This document shows, one piece after another, positions 1-8,533 of a stretch of DNA of 64,000 nt; position 1 is the stretch's first letter; each line of letters starts with the position of its first letter. Made by a program: the position numbers and the translations under genes. Source of the DNA: Sphingosinicella sp963974575 (GTDB lineage Bacteria; Pseudomonadota; Alphaproteobacteria; Sphingomonadales; Sphingomonadaceae); NCBI RefSeq assembly GCF_963974575.1, contig NZ_CAXBBQ010000003.1, forward strand, positions 62,001-126,000. Reading direction: 5' to 3'. Under the pieces are notes generated by a model. That model worked only from the letters and a program-made list of their open reading frames with translations. It had not been told where the DNA came from and ran no database searches.

Positions 1-666
1 ACCGCGCGTTTCGGTGAGAACCCGCCGCCGCTCGCTGGAAAACACGTTCTCGTCACCGCCGGGCCGACGCACGAACCGATCGACCCCGTGCGCTACATCG
101 CCAACCGCTCGTCGGGCAAACAGGGCTTCGCGATCGCTGGCGCGCTTGCAGCGCTGGGAGCGAACGTAACGCTCGTGGCCGGCCCCGTGACGCTCGCGAC
201 GCCGCCCGGCGTGCGCCGCGTGAACGTGGAAACCGCGCGCGAGATGGCCGAAGCGGTCGATGCCGCGCTTCCCGCCGACGCCGCCGTGATGGTCGCCGCC
301 GTCGCCGACTGGCGCGCCGAAGCGACGGATCAGAAGATCAAGAAAGACAAAGGCGGCCTCAACGCACTCCCGCTCGTCGAGAATCCCGACATTCTCGCAG
401 GCCTTTCGAAATCGCCGAAGCGCCCCGGCCTTGTCATCGGCTTCGCCGCCGAGACCGAAGCGGTCGTCGAGCACGCCAAGGCCAAGCTCGCGCGCAAGGG
501 CTGCGACTGGATCGTTGCCAACGACGTGTCCGGCGATGTGATGGGGGGCAGCCGCAACCGCATCCACATCGTAAGCCCGGACGGTGTCGAGGATTGGCCG
601 GACATGGAAAAGGATGCCGTCGCCCGGCGCCTTGCACAAAGGATCGCAGATGAACTCACCGATTGA
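1..666 (+). CDS. coaBC: CoaBC bifunctional protein, C-terminal part (cut by window edge)
   Basis: Phosphopantothenoylcysteine decarboxylase / phosphopantothenate-cysteine ligase, the two central steps from pantothenate to coenzyme A in the cytosol. Only the last 221 codons are present and the frame is open to base 1, so the gene begins upstream. What remains is the CoaB ligase half: the hallmark GPTHEPIDPVRYI...NRSSGKQG lies at residues 21-41, followed by VAAVADWR near 98-105, the lysine-rich KIKKDKGG loop and NPDIL, all CTP/substrate-site elements of CoaB. The stop codon lies inside the start region of dut (17-bp overlap), so the two are almost certainly cotranscribed, an arrangement common in proteobacteria. 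Confidence 0.95.
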   Translation, partial: TARFGENPPPLAGKHVLVTAGPTHEPIDPVRYIANRSSGKQGFAIAGALAALGANVTLVAGPVTLATPPGVRRVNVETAREMAEAVDAALPADAAVMVAAVADWRAEATDQKIKKDKGGLNALPLVENPDILAGLSKSPKRPGLVIGFAAETEAVVEHAKAKLARKGCDWIVANDVSGDVMGGSRNRIHIVSPDGVEDWPDMEKDAVARRLAQRIADELTD

Positions 667-1096
667 AATCCGCCTGAAGCGCCTGCCCCACGGCGAAGGC
701 CTGCCCATCCCAGCGCTCGCGACGCGCGGCGCTGCGGGCATGGACGTGGTCGCCGCGGAAGACGTCATCGTCCCGCCGGGCGGCCGCCATGCCGTCGCCA
801 CCGGCTTCGCCTTTGCGATTCCCGAGGGCTATGAGGTGCAGGTGCGCCCGCGCTCCGGCCTTGCGCTCAAGAACGGCATCACCTGCCTCAACACGCCCGG
901 CACGATCGATGCGGACTATCGCGGCGAGGTGAAGGTGATCCTCGCCAACCTCGGCGCCGAGCCCTTCGCCGTGAAGCGCGGCGAGCGTATCGCGCAGCTC
1001 GTCGCCGCGCCTGTGCAGCAAGCGCACTTCGCGGAGGTCGACGACCTCGACGAGACCGCGCGCGGCACCGGGGGCTTCGGCTCGACGGGCCGATAA
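650..1096 (+). CDS. dut: Deoxyuridine 5'-triphosphate nucleotidohydrolase
   Basis: Trimeric dUTPase: hydrolyses dUTP to dUMP and pyrophosphate, keeping uracil out of DNA and feeding dTMP synthesis. The 148-aa length is typical of the family. Motif 1 (AGMDVVA), motif 2 (RPRSGLALKNGI), motif 3 (GTIDADYRGEVKV, with the catalytic Asp) and the C-terminal motif 5 (RGTGGFGSTG) are all present. The ATG at 650 is preferred over an earlier in-frame ATG at 584 because AAAGGA stands just upstream of it and the family N-terminus begins here; it overlaps the end of coaBC by 17 bp, which suggests translational coupling. Confidence 0.96.
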   Translation: MNSPIEIRLKRLPHGEGLPIPALATRGAAGMDVVAAEDVIVPPGGRHAVATGFAFAIPEGYEVQVRPRSGLALKNGITCLNTPGTIDADYRGEVKVILANLGAEPFAVKRGERIAQLVAAPVQQAHFAEVDDLDETARGTGGFGSTGR

Positions 1097-1104
1097 CGCC
1101 GACA

Positions 1105-1860
1105 TTGAGCCTTACAGACCAACAACTCGAACGCTACGCCCGCCACATCATCCTGAAGGAAGTCGGCGGGGCGGGCCAGGCGAAGCTGCTCGCCGCCCGC
1201 GTCGCCGTCGTCGGCGCGGGCGGGCTCGGCAGCCCCTGCATCCAGTATCTCGCGGCGGCGGGTGTCGGGCACCTCACGGTCATCGACGACGATGCCGTCG
1301 ACCTGTCCAACCTCCAGCGCCAGGTCTTGCACGGCACCGACGACGTGGGCCGCGCCAAGACGGAAAGCGCGGCGGATGCCGTCGCCCACCTCAACCCGGA
1401 CGTGGCCGTGACGCAGCACCGCATCCGTCTCGATGCCGCGAACGCCGCGACGCTCCTTGCCGGCCACGACGTGATCGCCGACGGTTCCGACAGCTTCGAA
1501 ACCCGCCGCGCCGTCGCCGATGCCGCGCTCGCGCTGCGCATCCCGCTCGTCGCCGCCGCCGTCGGGCCCTTCGAGGGGCAGATCGCCACTTATCGCGGCT
1601 GGGAAGCGGACAAGCCCTGCTGGCGCTGCTTCGTCGGCGACGCTGCGGACCGCGAGGGTGCGACCTGCGCCGAGGCTGGCGTGCTCGGCGCGCTCACCGG
1701 CGTGATGGGCGCGATGCAGGCGCTTGAGGTGATCCGCGAGGTCGTGCCCTTCGGCGATTCGCTTGCCGGACGGGTTTTGCTGTATGATGCGCTCGGCGCC
1801 CGGGTACGAACCGTGCGGCTGCCGAAGGACCCCCGATGCCCGTCATGTGGAAAAGCGTGA
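1105..1860 (+). CDS. moeB: MoeB/ThiF/HesA-family sulfur-carrier adenylyltransferase
   Basis: E1-like enzyme that adenylates the C-terminal glycine of a ubiquitin-like sulfur carrier (MoaD in molybdopterin synthesis, or ThiS). The N-terminus LERYARHIILKEVGG matches the MoeB start, and GAGGLGSPCIQYLAAAG (about residues 37-53) is the ATP-binding loop. Zinc ligands are seen as CWRC (about 173-176) and CPSC near the C-terminus. At 251 aa it lacks the C-terminal rhodanese domain of longer homologues. It starts with TTG at 1105, the only start that aligns with the family; the ribosome-binding site is weak. It lies 8 bp after dut and overlaps the next gene. MoeB and ThiF cannot be told apart from this region. 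Confidence 0.82.
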   Translation: MSLTDQQLERYARHIILKEVGGAGQAKLLAARVAVVGAGGLGSPCIQYLAAAGVGHLTVIDDDAVDLSNLQRQVLHGTDDVGRAKTESAADAVAHLNPDVAVTQHRIRLDAANAATLLAGHDVIADGSDSFETRRAVADAALALRIPLVAAAVGPFEGQIATYRGWEADKPCWRCFVGDAADREGATCAEAGVLGALTGVMGAMQALEVIREVVPFGDSLAGRVLLYDALGARVRTVRLPKDPRCPSCGKA

Positions 1861-2225
1861 AACAGCAAGGTCTTGCACTCATCTTTGCCGAGGCGAACCA
1901 CGCGCGCCTGCACGGCGGGCTCAGCCTCGCCCTCGCCGCTGCCGCGCTTGGCCGTCCCGTGCGGCTGTTCTTTCAGGGCGAAGCGGTCTGCGCGCTTCAG
2001 GCGGAACGCCACTGGGCAGGCGACAAGTCTTACAAAGCGGGCGGGCTGCCGCGCCTGTCCGATCTTCTCGATCAGGCCATCGGCCTTGGCCTGCCAATGA
2101 TGGCGTGCGAATCAGGCATCCACCTCTGTGGCCTCAGCGCGCCGAACCTCATTCCCGGCATCGAAACGGGGGGCATGGTCGCCTTCCTCGCCGATGCACG
2201 TGAGGACGAACTCCTCTTCGTCTAA
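1836..2225 (+). CDS. DsrE/DsrF-like family protein
   Basis: A 129-aa protein with the small alpha/beta fold pattern of DsrE/DsrF-like proteins: strand LALIFAEAN, helix HARLHGGLSLALAAAALGRP, strand VRLFFQGEAV, and later GLPMMACESGIHLCGL, with cysteines at about 89 and 96. DsrE-type proteins take part in persulfide relay or peroxiredoxin-like chemistry. Overlap with the adenylyltransferase gene by 25 bp implies joint expression and would fit a role in sulfur transfer, but that is inference. A second in-frame ATG at 1845 is an alternative start. Confidence 0.7.
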   Translation: MPVMWKSVKQQGLALIFAEANHARLHGGLSLALAAAALGRPVRLFFQGEAVCALQAERHWAGDKSYKAGGLPRLSDLLDQAIGLGLPMMACESGIHLCGLSAPNLIPGIETGGMVAFLADAREDELLFV

Positions 2226-2232
2226 AACCGGG

Positions 2233-2733
2233 CTAGTCGATCGTCTCGCCCTTGTAGACACCCCACAGATCGACCGCGAGCACATAGCCGTTGCGGCCGC
2301 CGAGCGAGAGGCGGCACCAGCCTTCGTCGCAGACCTGGATGTCCGCAACCACGCCTGGCTCCGCGCGCCACACCGGCGGGCTCGAAAACTCGGCGCGGGC
2401 ATAGAGGTTCGCAACTTTGCCGCGCACCATCGCCGTGCGCTTGCCCGAAAGCAGGTTCTTGTTCATCCAGCCGGTTTCGCCATCCGGATCGCGGACCTGC
2501 CGCCAGATTCCCCATTCGCGGATCACCTCCACGGGAAGCCCTTTGCGCTTGTAGGTCCACGTTACCGGATAGGCCTCGCCCGGCCCGGCACGCATGTTGG
2601 CTTCGCCCGAAGCGATGGAGACCCAGCGTGGCGTCGGCAGGCCGGAAAGTCCCTTTGTGGCGTCCGAATCCTGCGCCGCAGCGGGCGTTCCTGCAAAACC
2701 GAAGGCGAGCAGCAAGACGATGATGCGTTTCAT
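2233..2733 (-). CDS. Secreted protein with two bacterial SH3 domains
   Basis: An exported 166-aa protein. The start at 2733 is chosen because it opens directly with a signal peptide (MKRIIVLLLAFGFAGTPAAA, cleavage after AAA-Q); longer reading upstream adds only unrelated residues. Two SH3b-like segments follow: ASGEANMRAGPGEAYPV to about residue 90, then VANLYARAEF...EGWCRLSLGGRNGYV at about 105-155. Such domains usually bind peptidoglycan or act as a scaffold in the periplasm, but the target is unknown. It is divergent from the dehydrogenase at 2826 and ends 7 bp from the DsrE gene, tail to tail. Confidence 0.8.
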   Translation of the reverse strand: MKRIIVLLLAFGFAGTPAAAQDSDATKGLSGLPTPRWVSIASGEANMRAGPGEAYPVTWTYKRKGLPVEVIREWGIWRQVRDPDGETGWMNKNLLSGKRTAMVRGKVANLYARAEFSSPPVWRAEPGVVADIQVCDEGWCRLSLGGRNGYVLAVDLWGVYKGETID

Positions 2734-2825
2734 ACCGCTATTGAATCGAAACCGCCCCGCCATGCAAGCACCTCGCTTGCGCTCTCGGCCTTGACGCGGG
2801 TGCGAGGCGATCCTAGCCACGGCAC

Positions 2826-3818
2826 ATGGAAGAACGCCCCCGCCGCCCGCGCGTCGTCGTCACGCGCCGCCTGCCGCAACCGGTCGAAGCGCGCATGAGC
2901 GAACTGTTCGATGTCGTTTTCAATGTCGAAGACAAAGCGATGTCGCAGGCCGAGCTTGCCGCCGCGATGGCGGACTGCGACGTGTTCCTGCCCACGGTGA
3001 CCGACACGATCGACGCTGAACTCATCGCCGCCGCGCCGCCGCGGCTGAGGCTGATCGCGAACTACGGCACCGGCGTCAATCACATCGATCTCGTCGCCGC
3101 GCGCGCGAAGGGCATCATGGTGACGAACACGCCCGGCGTCCTCACGGACGATACCGCCGACCTCGCCATGTCGCTGATCCTTTCCGTGCCGCGCCGCCTC
3201 ACCGAAGGCAGCCGCCAGCTCTATTCGGGGAAATGGGACGGCTGGAAGCCGTGCGACGTGCACGGCCACCGCATCACCGGCAAGAAGCTCGGCATCATCG
3301 GCATGGGCCGCATCGGCCAGGCGATCGCCACGCGCGCCCGCGCCTTCGGCCTGCGCATCCACTACCACAATCGCCGCCCGCTGGCGGACACGGTGGAAGG
3401 CATGCTCGGCGCGAGCTACTGGGATGATCTCGACGCGATGATCGAGGCGGTGGACATCGTTTCCATCAACTGCCCGCTCACGGACGATACGCGCCACCTG
3501 TTCAACGCCCGCCGCATCGCGCTGCTCGGCCCGGACGGCTATCTCGTCAACACTGCGCGCGGCGAGATCATCGACGAGGATGCGCTGGCGGATGCGCTTG
3601 AAAAGGGCGTGATCGCGGGCGCGGGCCTTGATGTGTTCGAAGACGAGCCACGCATCAACCCGCGGCTCATCCCGCTCAACAACGTCACGCTGCTGCCGCA
3701 CATGGGCTCCGCCACGTTCGAAGGGCGGCAGGCGATGGGCGACAAGGTCGTCACCAACATCCGCGCCTGGGCCGATGGCCACCGACCGCCCGATCAGGTG
3801 CTTGAAGGCTGGCTCTAG
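2826..3818 (+). CDS. D-2-hydroxyacid dehydrogenase (glyoxylate/hydroxypyruvate reductase type)
   Basis: NAD(P)H-dependent 2-hydroxyacid dehydrogenase of 330 aa, the usual length. The dinucleotide-binding motif GMGRIGQA is at about residue 158. The catalytic residues are the Arg in NTARGE (about 241), the Glu in DVFEDEP (about 270) and the His in LLPHMGSAT (about 288). Family members reduce glyoxylate or hydroxypyruvate to glycolate or D-glycerate; which substrate is used here cannot be told. It starts with ATG shortly after the divergent SH3 gene and is followed by an unrelated lipoprotein gene. Confidence 0.9.
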   Translation: MEERPRRPRVVVTRRLPQPVEARMSELFDVVFNVEDKAMSQAELAAAMADCDVFLPTVTDTIDAELIAAAPPRLRLIANYGTGVNHIDLVAARAKGIMVTNTPGVLTDDTADLAMSLILSVPRRLTEGSRQLYSGKWDGWKPCDVHGHRITGKKLGIIGMGRIGQAIATRARAFGLRIHYHNRRPLADTVEGMLGASYWDDLDAMIEAVDIVSINCPLTDDTRHLFNARRIALLGPDGYLVNTARGEIIDEDALADALEKGVIAGAGLDVFEDEPRINPRLIPLNNVTLLPHMGSATFEGRQAMGDKVVTNIRAWADGHRPPDQVLEGWL

Positions 3819-3883
3819 GCAGGGAACTCCTTGCACCCGCACAGCGTTGACCCTTCGATGGGGCGTTATGTGGGAGACCTTTC

Positions 3884-4171
3884 ATGCGTAAGTCTATGAT
3901 TTTGCTCGCTTCCGGCGCGCTCCTTGCACTCGGCGCCTGTACCGGCAGCCGAACGGTGGATAGCGGCCTTATCGGTGCGGGTGTCGGCGCGGCGGCAGGA
4001 GCCGTCGTCCCTGGCGTCAGCACGACCGAAGGCGCAGTTGCCGGCGGTGCAGCCGGCGCGATTTACGGCGCGGTGACGGATGGCGACGCCAAGCGCGGGA
4101 GCAAGAAATACTGCCGCGATCGCTATCCGCGCGATTCCCGTGAATACGACCGCTGCCGTCGCGATCGTTAA
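3884..4171 (+). CDS. Glycine-zipper lipoprotein
   Basis: A 95-aa small envelope protein. The N-terminus is a lipoprotein signal with lipobox LGAC (Cys at about 19). Residues 28-68 form a glycine-zipper hairpin (GLIGAGVGAAAGAVV and GAVAGGAAGAIYGAV), a pair of small-residue-rich membrane helices. The tail is strongly basic (SKKYCRDRYPRDSREYDRCRRDR) with two cysteines. Similar proteins (YMGG/OmpA-like glycine zippers) sit in the outer membrane of many sphingomonads without a known role. The start is supported by GGGAGACC about 6 bp upstream. It is convergent with the nitronate monooxygenase gene, 3 bp apart. Confidence 0.8.
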   Translation: MRKSMILLASGALLALGACTGSRTVDSGLIGAGVGAAAGAVVPGVSTTEGAVAGGAAGAIYGAVTDGDAKRGSKKYCRDRYPRDSREYDRCRRDR

Positions 4172-4174
4172 GCC

Positions 4175-5581
4175 TCAGTCGCCGGTGACGATCCGGTCGA
4201 CAAGCTGCTTCACCGTCGGAATGAAACCGTTCGAATAGAACGGGTCCGTCGAGAAGTGATGCGCGCTATGCCCGGCGAACATGAGGTTGTCCTCGGGCGG
4301 TGAGCCGTGCGCGATATCCTGAAGCGTCTTCTGGATGCAGAAGGAACGCGGATCGGCGAGCCGCCCGGTGCTGTTCTTGTCGAGGTGCTCGGCCCACGCG
4401 CTGAAGCGGCACTGAGAAAGGCAGCCCATACAGTCCGCCTGATCCTTGCGCACGGTCTTCGCCATCGTCGGCGTTTCGAACACCAGCGTGTCGTCAGGCG
4501 TCTTCAGCGCTTCGGTATAGCCCTGCGCGTGCCAGCCGCGCGCGTGCAGAAGGTCGTCGCGCGTGACGTAATAGTGCTTGTTCCCCGGAACACCGACGTC
4601 GAGCAGGTGTGTGCGGTGGTCGTGCGGTTCGGTGGAAATGCCGATCTGTCGCTCGGAGCGGTGGATCAGCTCTTCGAGAAACGGCGTCCTCACGGCGGAC
4701 GAATAGAAGCCCGTCGGCGAGAACGCCTGCAGCAGGATGTCGCCTTCGTTCAGCGTCGTCAGCTTGCGCTTCCACACGTCCGGGATCGGGCTTTCCTGCG
4801 TCAAAAGCGGCCGCGAGCCGAACTGGAAGGCGATCGTGCCGAGTTCCGGGTTGTCGATCCAGTTTTCCCACTCGCGCAGATACCAGACGCCGCCCGCCAT
4901 CACGATCGGCACGTCGTCGGAAATCCCGACCTCGCGCATCGTGTCGCGCAGGTCCTTGACGCGCGGATAGGGGTCCTGTGGGCGGAGCGGATCTTCAGCG
5001 TTCGAAAGGCCGTTGTGTCCGCCGGCAAGCCATGGGTCTTCATAGACCACGGCGCCAAGCCATTCGGGCGCCTTGCTATAGGCGCGCTTCCAAAGCGCGC
5101 GGAAGGCGCGCGCCGAGGAGATGATCGGATAATAATAGGTGCTGTACCGCGCGGCGATCTCGCTCAGCTTGTAGGGCATTCCCGCGCCGCAGGTGACGCC
5201 GTCGACAAGTTCGCCGGCCTCTTCCAATATGCCTTCAAGGATGCGCTGCGCGCCGCCCATTTCCCAGAGGACATTGATGTTGATGCCCCCCTGGCCGCCC
5301 GCGATCTCGTGCGCGCGACGGACCTGCTCGACGCCGCCGGCGATGCCGTAGGCGACGAGTTCTTCGTGACGATCCCCGCGCGTGCGGCCGCGATATATCT
5401 GCGGGATGATGTTGCCGAGCGCATCCGTGCTGTCGGCGTTCACCGCCGAGACGGTGCCAAGCCCGCCCGCCGCGGCCCACGCGCCCGACGATGCATGGTT
5501 GGTCGCCGAAACGCCCTTGCCGCCTTCAACGAGCGGAAGCATCTCGCGCCCGCCCATGCGGATGGAATTCAGAAGCTTCAT
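4175..5581 (-). CDS. Nitronate monooxygenase family flavoprotein
   Basis: FMN-dependent TIM-barrel enzyme of the NMO/2-nitropropane dioxygenase family, which oxidises alkyl nitronates such as propionate 3-nitronate. Landmarks are LPLVEGGKGVSATNHASSG at the N-terminus, GITCGAGMP-like VTCGAGMPYKLSE, VIVEG-type strands, and VPIVMAGGVW followed by IAFQFGSRPLLTQ for phosphate binding. At 468 aa it is longer than the bacterial class I enzymes (about 320-380); the added C-terminal part holds a cysteine cluster (CMGCLSQCRFSAW plus a later Cys). It is a single gene with its own upstream spacer. The exact substrate is uncertain. Confidence 0.8.
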   Translation of the reverse strand: MKLLNSIRMGGREMLPLVEGGKGVSATNHASSGAWAAAGGLGTVSAVNADSTDALGNIIPQIYRGRTRGDRHEELVAYGIAGGVEQVRRAHEIAGGQGGININVLWEMGGAQRILEGILEEAGELVDGVTCGAGMPYKLSEIAARYSTYYYPIISSARAFRALWKRAYSKAPEWLGAVVYEDPWLAGGHNGLSNAEDPLRPQDPYPRVKDLRDTMREVGISDDVPIVMAGGVWYLREWENWIDNPELGTIAFQFGSRPLLTQESPIPDVWKRKLTTLNEGDILLQAFSPTGFYSSAVRTPFLEELIHRSERQIGISTEPHDHRTHLLDVGVPGNKHYYVTRDDLLHARGWHAQGYTEALKTPDDTLVFETPTMAKTVRKDQADCMGCLSQCRFSAWAEHLDKNSTGRLADPRSFCIQKTLQDIAHGSPPEDNLMFAGHSAHHFSTDPFYSNGFIPTVKQLVDRIVTGD

Positions 5582-5697
5582 CGTACCAGTTGTCGTTTCT
5601 CAGCCCGCTTGCGCCCCTCCGACGCGTCTCCCCCTGCGAGCTATAAACCAACGGGAGCGCTATTGGGGGCGAAATATTACCCAGCCGTCAAATAGAC

Positions 5698-5728
5698 AGG
5701 GGGAGCCTCGCGGGAGACTCCCCCTTTT
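5698..5728 (-). terminator. Hairpin terminator after pnp
   Basis: An 8-bp stem (5698-5705 with 5718-5725, AGGGGGAG/CTCCCCCT) has a short inner extension. It begins 10 bp beyond the pnp stop. On the minus strand the downstream tail is TGTCTATTT, an imperfect U tract; on the plus strand four T follow the stem, so it could stop transcription from both sides. Confidence 0.7.
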
Positions 5729-5738
5729 ATGCCATTTG

Positions 5739-8072
5739 TCAGTCGCGGTCGCCGGCGATGAAGTCCGGCAGACCGCCGCCCTCGCCTTCGCTCGACTCTT
5801 CACGACGGGGACGGTCGCCGCCCTCGCCGCGGTCGCGGCGCGGGCCACGATCACGGTCACGGCCGCCACCACCGCCGCCGCGTCCACGGTCGCCGCCACG
5901 GCCGCCGCGATCTCCACGATCGCCGCGGTCGCTGCGCTCACCGCGCGGGCGCTCCTCACGCGGGGGACGCGTGTCGGGCAGTTCCTCGCCCGTTTCCTGG
6001 TTGACGAGGCGCATCGACAGGCGAACCTTGCCGCGGTCGTCGATGCCGAGCACCTTGACCTTCACTTCCTGGCCTTCGGTGAGCACCTCGGAAACCTTCG
6101 CGACGCGCTCTTCCTTGATCTCGGAGATGTGGACGAGGCCGTCCTTGGCGCCCATGAAGTTCACGAACGCGCCGAAATCGACCATCGACACGACCTTGCC
6201 GTTGTAGACCTTGCCCACTTCCGGCTCGGCGACGATGCCGATGATCCAGTTGCGCGCGGCTTCGATCTTGGCGATGTCCGAAGACGCGATCTTGATCGTG
6301 CCGTCGTCCTCGATGTCCACCTTGGCGCCGGTCTCCGCGACGATTTCGCGGATCACCTTGCCGCCGGTACCGATCACTTCGCGGATCTTGTCCTTCGGGA
6401 TCGTCATCGTCTCGATGCGCGGCGCGTGCGCCGACATCTCGGTGCGCGTGCCGTCGAGCGCCTTGTTCATCTCATTCAGGATGTGCGCGCGGCCGGCCTT
6501 CGCCTGGCTGAGCGCCACCTTCATGATTTCCTCGGTGATGCCGGCGACCTTGATGTCCATCTGCAGCGAGGTGATGCCGAGCTCGGTGCCCGCCACCTTG
6601 AAGTCCATGTCGCCGAGGTGATCCTCGTCGCCGAGGATGTCCGAAATCACCGCGAAGTCCTTGCCTTCGAGGATGAGGCCCATGGCGATGCCCGAAACCG
6701 GACGCTTCAGCGGCACGCCGGCATCCATCAGCGCCAGCGATCCGCCGCACACCGTCGCCATCGAGGACGAGCCGTTCGACTCGGTGATGTCGGCGATGAC
6801 ACGCATCGTGTAGGGGAACTCTTCCTTCGCCGGCAGCACCGGGCGCAGCGCACGCCACGCCAGTTTGCCGTGGCCGACTTCGCGGCGGCCCGGCGCGCCG
6901 AAGCGGCCGACTTCACCGACCGAATACGGCGGGAAGTTGTAGTGCAGCAGGAAGTTTTCGTGGCTGATGCCGTAAATCGCGTCGATCATCTGCTCGTCGT
7001 CAGCGGTGCCGAGCGTCGTGGTGACGATCGCCTGCGTCTCGCCGCGGGTGAAGAGCGCGGAGCCGTGCGTGCGCGGCAGAACCTGCACTTCGGCCAGAAT
7101 CGGGCGGACATCTTCCTTGCCGCGACCGTCGATGCGGCGGCCGTCCTTCAGGATCGCGCCGCGAACGATGTCGGCTTCCAGCTTCTTGACGAGCTTGCCG
7201 AGCTTCAGCTTCTCGGCCGGCTCTGCGTCTGCGAAGGACTCCTTCGCCTTGGCGCGCGCGGCGTCGAGCGCGGCAACGCGCTCCTGCTTCACGGTCAGCT
7301 TGTAGGCGGCTTCGATGTCCTTGCCGACGAGCTTCTTCAGCGTCGCCTTCTTGGCGGCGGAATCGTCGTCGAGCTTCAGTTCCCACGGATCCTTCGCGGC
7401 CTTCTCGGCGAGGCGGATGATCGCGTCGATGACCTTCTTGCCGTTCTCATGAACGAACATCACGGCGCCGAGCATGACTTCCTCGGAAAGCTCATGCGCT
7501 TCTGATTCCACCATCAGCACTGCGTCCTGCGTACCGGCGGCGACGAGATCGAGCTTCGAGCCTTCGAGGCCACGGCTGGGGTTCAGCACATATTCGCCGT
7601 CGACATAGCCGACGCGGCCACCCGCGATCGGACCCATGAACGGCACGCCCGAAAGCGTCAGCGCGGCCGACGCCGCGATGAGCGCCAGCACGTCCGGCTC
7701 GTTCTCGCCGTCATAGCTCAGCACCTGACAGATCACGTTGATCTCGTTGTAGAAGCCTTCCGGGAACAGCGGACGGATCGGACGATCGATGAGGCGGCTG
7801 GTCAGCGTCTCATGCTCGGTCGGGCGACCTTCGCGCTTGAAGAAGCCGCCGGGGATGCGGCCCGCGGCCGAGAACTTTTCCTGATAGTGCACGGTCAGCG
7901 GGAAGAAATCCTGGCCTTCCTTCACCGACTTCGCAGCCGTCACGGCGCAGAGCACCACGGTTTCACCGAGCGTCGCGAACACCGCGCCGTCGGCCTGACG
8001 GGCAATGCGGCCCGTTTCCAGGGTCAGCGTCTTGCCGCCCCACTGCGTTTCAACTTTGTGGATATTGAACAT
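5739..8072 (-). CDS. pnp: Polynucleotide phosphorylase
   Basis: 3'-to-5' phosphorolytic exoribonuclease and 3'-tailing enzyme, part of mRNA and stable RNA decay. Full length at 777 aa. Two RNase PH domains (first with FFKREGRPTEHETLTSRLIDRPIRPLFP, in two blocks near residues 70-100; second with RTHGSALFTRGETQAI near 365), a KH domain (IREVIGTGGKVIREI, about 560) and an S1 domain (GKVVSMVDFGAFVNF, about 630) are in the expected order. The last 75 residues are an Arg/Gly/Asp-rich disordered tail (repeated RGDRGD and RGGG). It is the last gene of the rimP-nusA-infB operon, 176 bp after rpsO, a gap that contains the rpsO terminator; it may also have its own promoter. Confidence 0.97.
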   Translation of the reverse strand: MFNIHKVETQWGGKTLTLETGRIARQADGAVFATLGETVVLCAVTAAKSVKEGQDFFPLTVHYQEKFSAAGRIPGGFFKREGRPTEHETLTSRLIDRPIRPLFPEGFYNEINVICQVLSYDGENEPDVLALIAASAALTLSGVPFMGPIAGGRVGYVDGEYVLNPSRGLEGSKLDLVAAGTQDAVLMVESEAHELSEEVMLGAVMFVHENGKKVIDAIIRLAEKAAKDPWELKLDDDSAAKKATLKKLVGKDIEAAYKLTVKQERVAALDAARAKAKESFADAEPAEKLKLGKLVKKLEADIVRGAILKDGRRIDGRGKEDVRPILAEVQVLPRTHGSALFTRGETQAIVTTTLGTADDEQMIDAIYGISHENFLLHYNFPPYSVGEVGRFGAPGRREVGHGKLAWRALRPVLPAKEEFPYTMRVIADITESNGSSSMATVCGGSLALMDAGVPLKRPVSGIAMGLILEGKDFAVISDILGDEDHLGDMDFKVAGTELGITSLQMDIKVAGITEEIMKVALSQAKAGRAHILNEMNKALDGTRTEMSAHAPRIETMTIPKDKIREVIGTGGKVIREIVAETGAKVDIEDDGTIKIASSDIAKIEAARNWIIGIVAEPEVGKVYNGKVVSMVDFGAFVNFMGAKDGLVHISEIKEERVAKVSEVLTEGQEVKVKVLGIDDRGKVRLSMRLVNQETGEELPDTRPPREERPRGERSDRGDRGDRGGRGGDRGRGGGGGGRDRDRGPRRDRGEGGDRPRREESSEGEGGGLPDFIAGDRD

Positions 8073-8211
8073 GTGTTTTTCCGTTTCCTTCGCGGCCGGT
8101 CAAAAACGGGCCCTATGCCCGCCCGGCCTCCATCATCCGTCGCCGCGCTTGTCGCGGCAGACGGTTTGCGCACGGTGGCAGGCATTTTCGCGCCCGCCGT
8201 ACCTTCAATAC

Positions 8212-8236
8212 GAAACGGGCGCCGTGCGCGGCGCCC
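8212..8236 (-). terminator. Hairpin terminator after rpsO
   Basis: A perfect 7-bp stem GGGCGCC/GGCGCCC (8217-8223 with 8230-8236) with a 6-nt loop lies 12 bp beyond the rpsO stop. On the minus strand it is followed by GTTTCGTATT, a weak U tract, so partial read-through into pnp is likely. Pairing of rpsO and pnp with a hairpin between them is the usual bacterial arrangement. Confidence 0.6.
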
Positions 8237-8248
8237 GAGACGAACCTT

Positions 8249-8518
8249 TTACTTGCGAAGCCCGAGCTTCCCGATGAGGTCGGTATACCGCCCCTCGTCC
8301 TTGCGCTTCAGGTAATCGAGCAGCGTGCGCCGCTTGTTCACCAGCATGAGCAGACCGCGCCGCGAATGGTTGTCCTTGGCGTGGGTCTTGAAATGCTCGG
8401 TGAGGTTGGCGATGCGCTCCGAAAGGATCGAGACCTGGACTTCGGGGCTGCCGGTGTCGCCTTCGGCGCGGGCATGTTCCTTGATCAGCGCTTCCTTGCG
8501 CTCGGCTGTAATCGACAT
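8249..8518 (-). CDS. rpsO: 30S ribosomal protein S15
   Basis: The 89-aa primary 16S rRNA-binding protein of the small subunit platform. The whole chain matches the family: GDTGSPEVQVSILSERI (residues 21-37), LTEHFKTHAKDNHSRRGLLMLVNKRR and the ending YLKRKDEGRYTDLIGKLGLRK in two overlapping blocks. Length and both ends are standard, so the ATG start is secure. It lies 15 bp after truB and before pnp, the classic truB-rpsO-pnp order. Confidence 0.98.
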   Translation of the reverse strand: MSITAERKEALIKEHARAEGDTGSPEVQVSILSERIANLTEHFKTHAKDNHSRRGLLMLVNKRRTLLDYLKRKDEGRYTDLIGKLGLRK

Positions 8519-8533
8519 CGTGACTCCTTCGTT

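Noticed and set aside
5382..7505. Very long open frames on the strand opposite pnp, infB, nusA, rpoN and other genes
   Set aside because: They mirror the codon pattern of the real genes in high-GC DNA, give Arg/Ala/Pro/His-rich nonsense without domains, and lack start signals.
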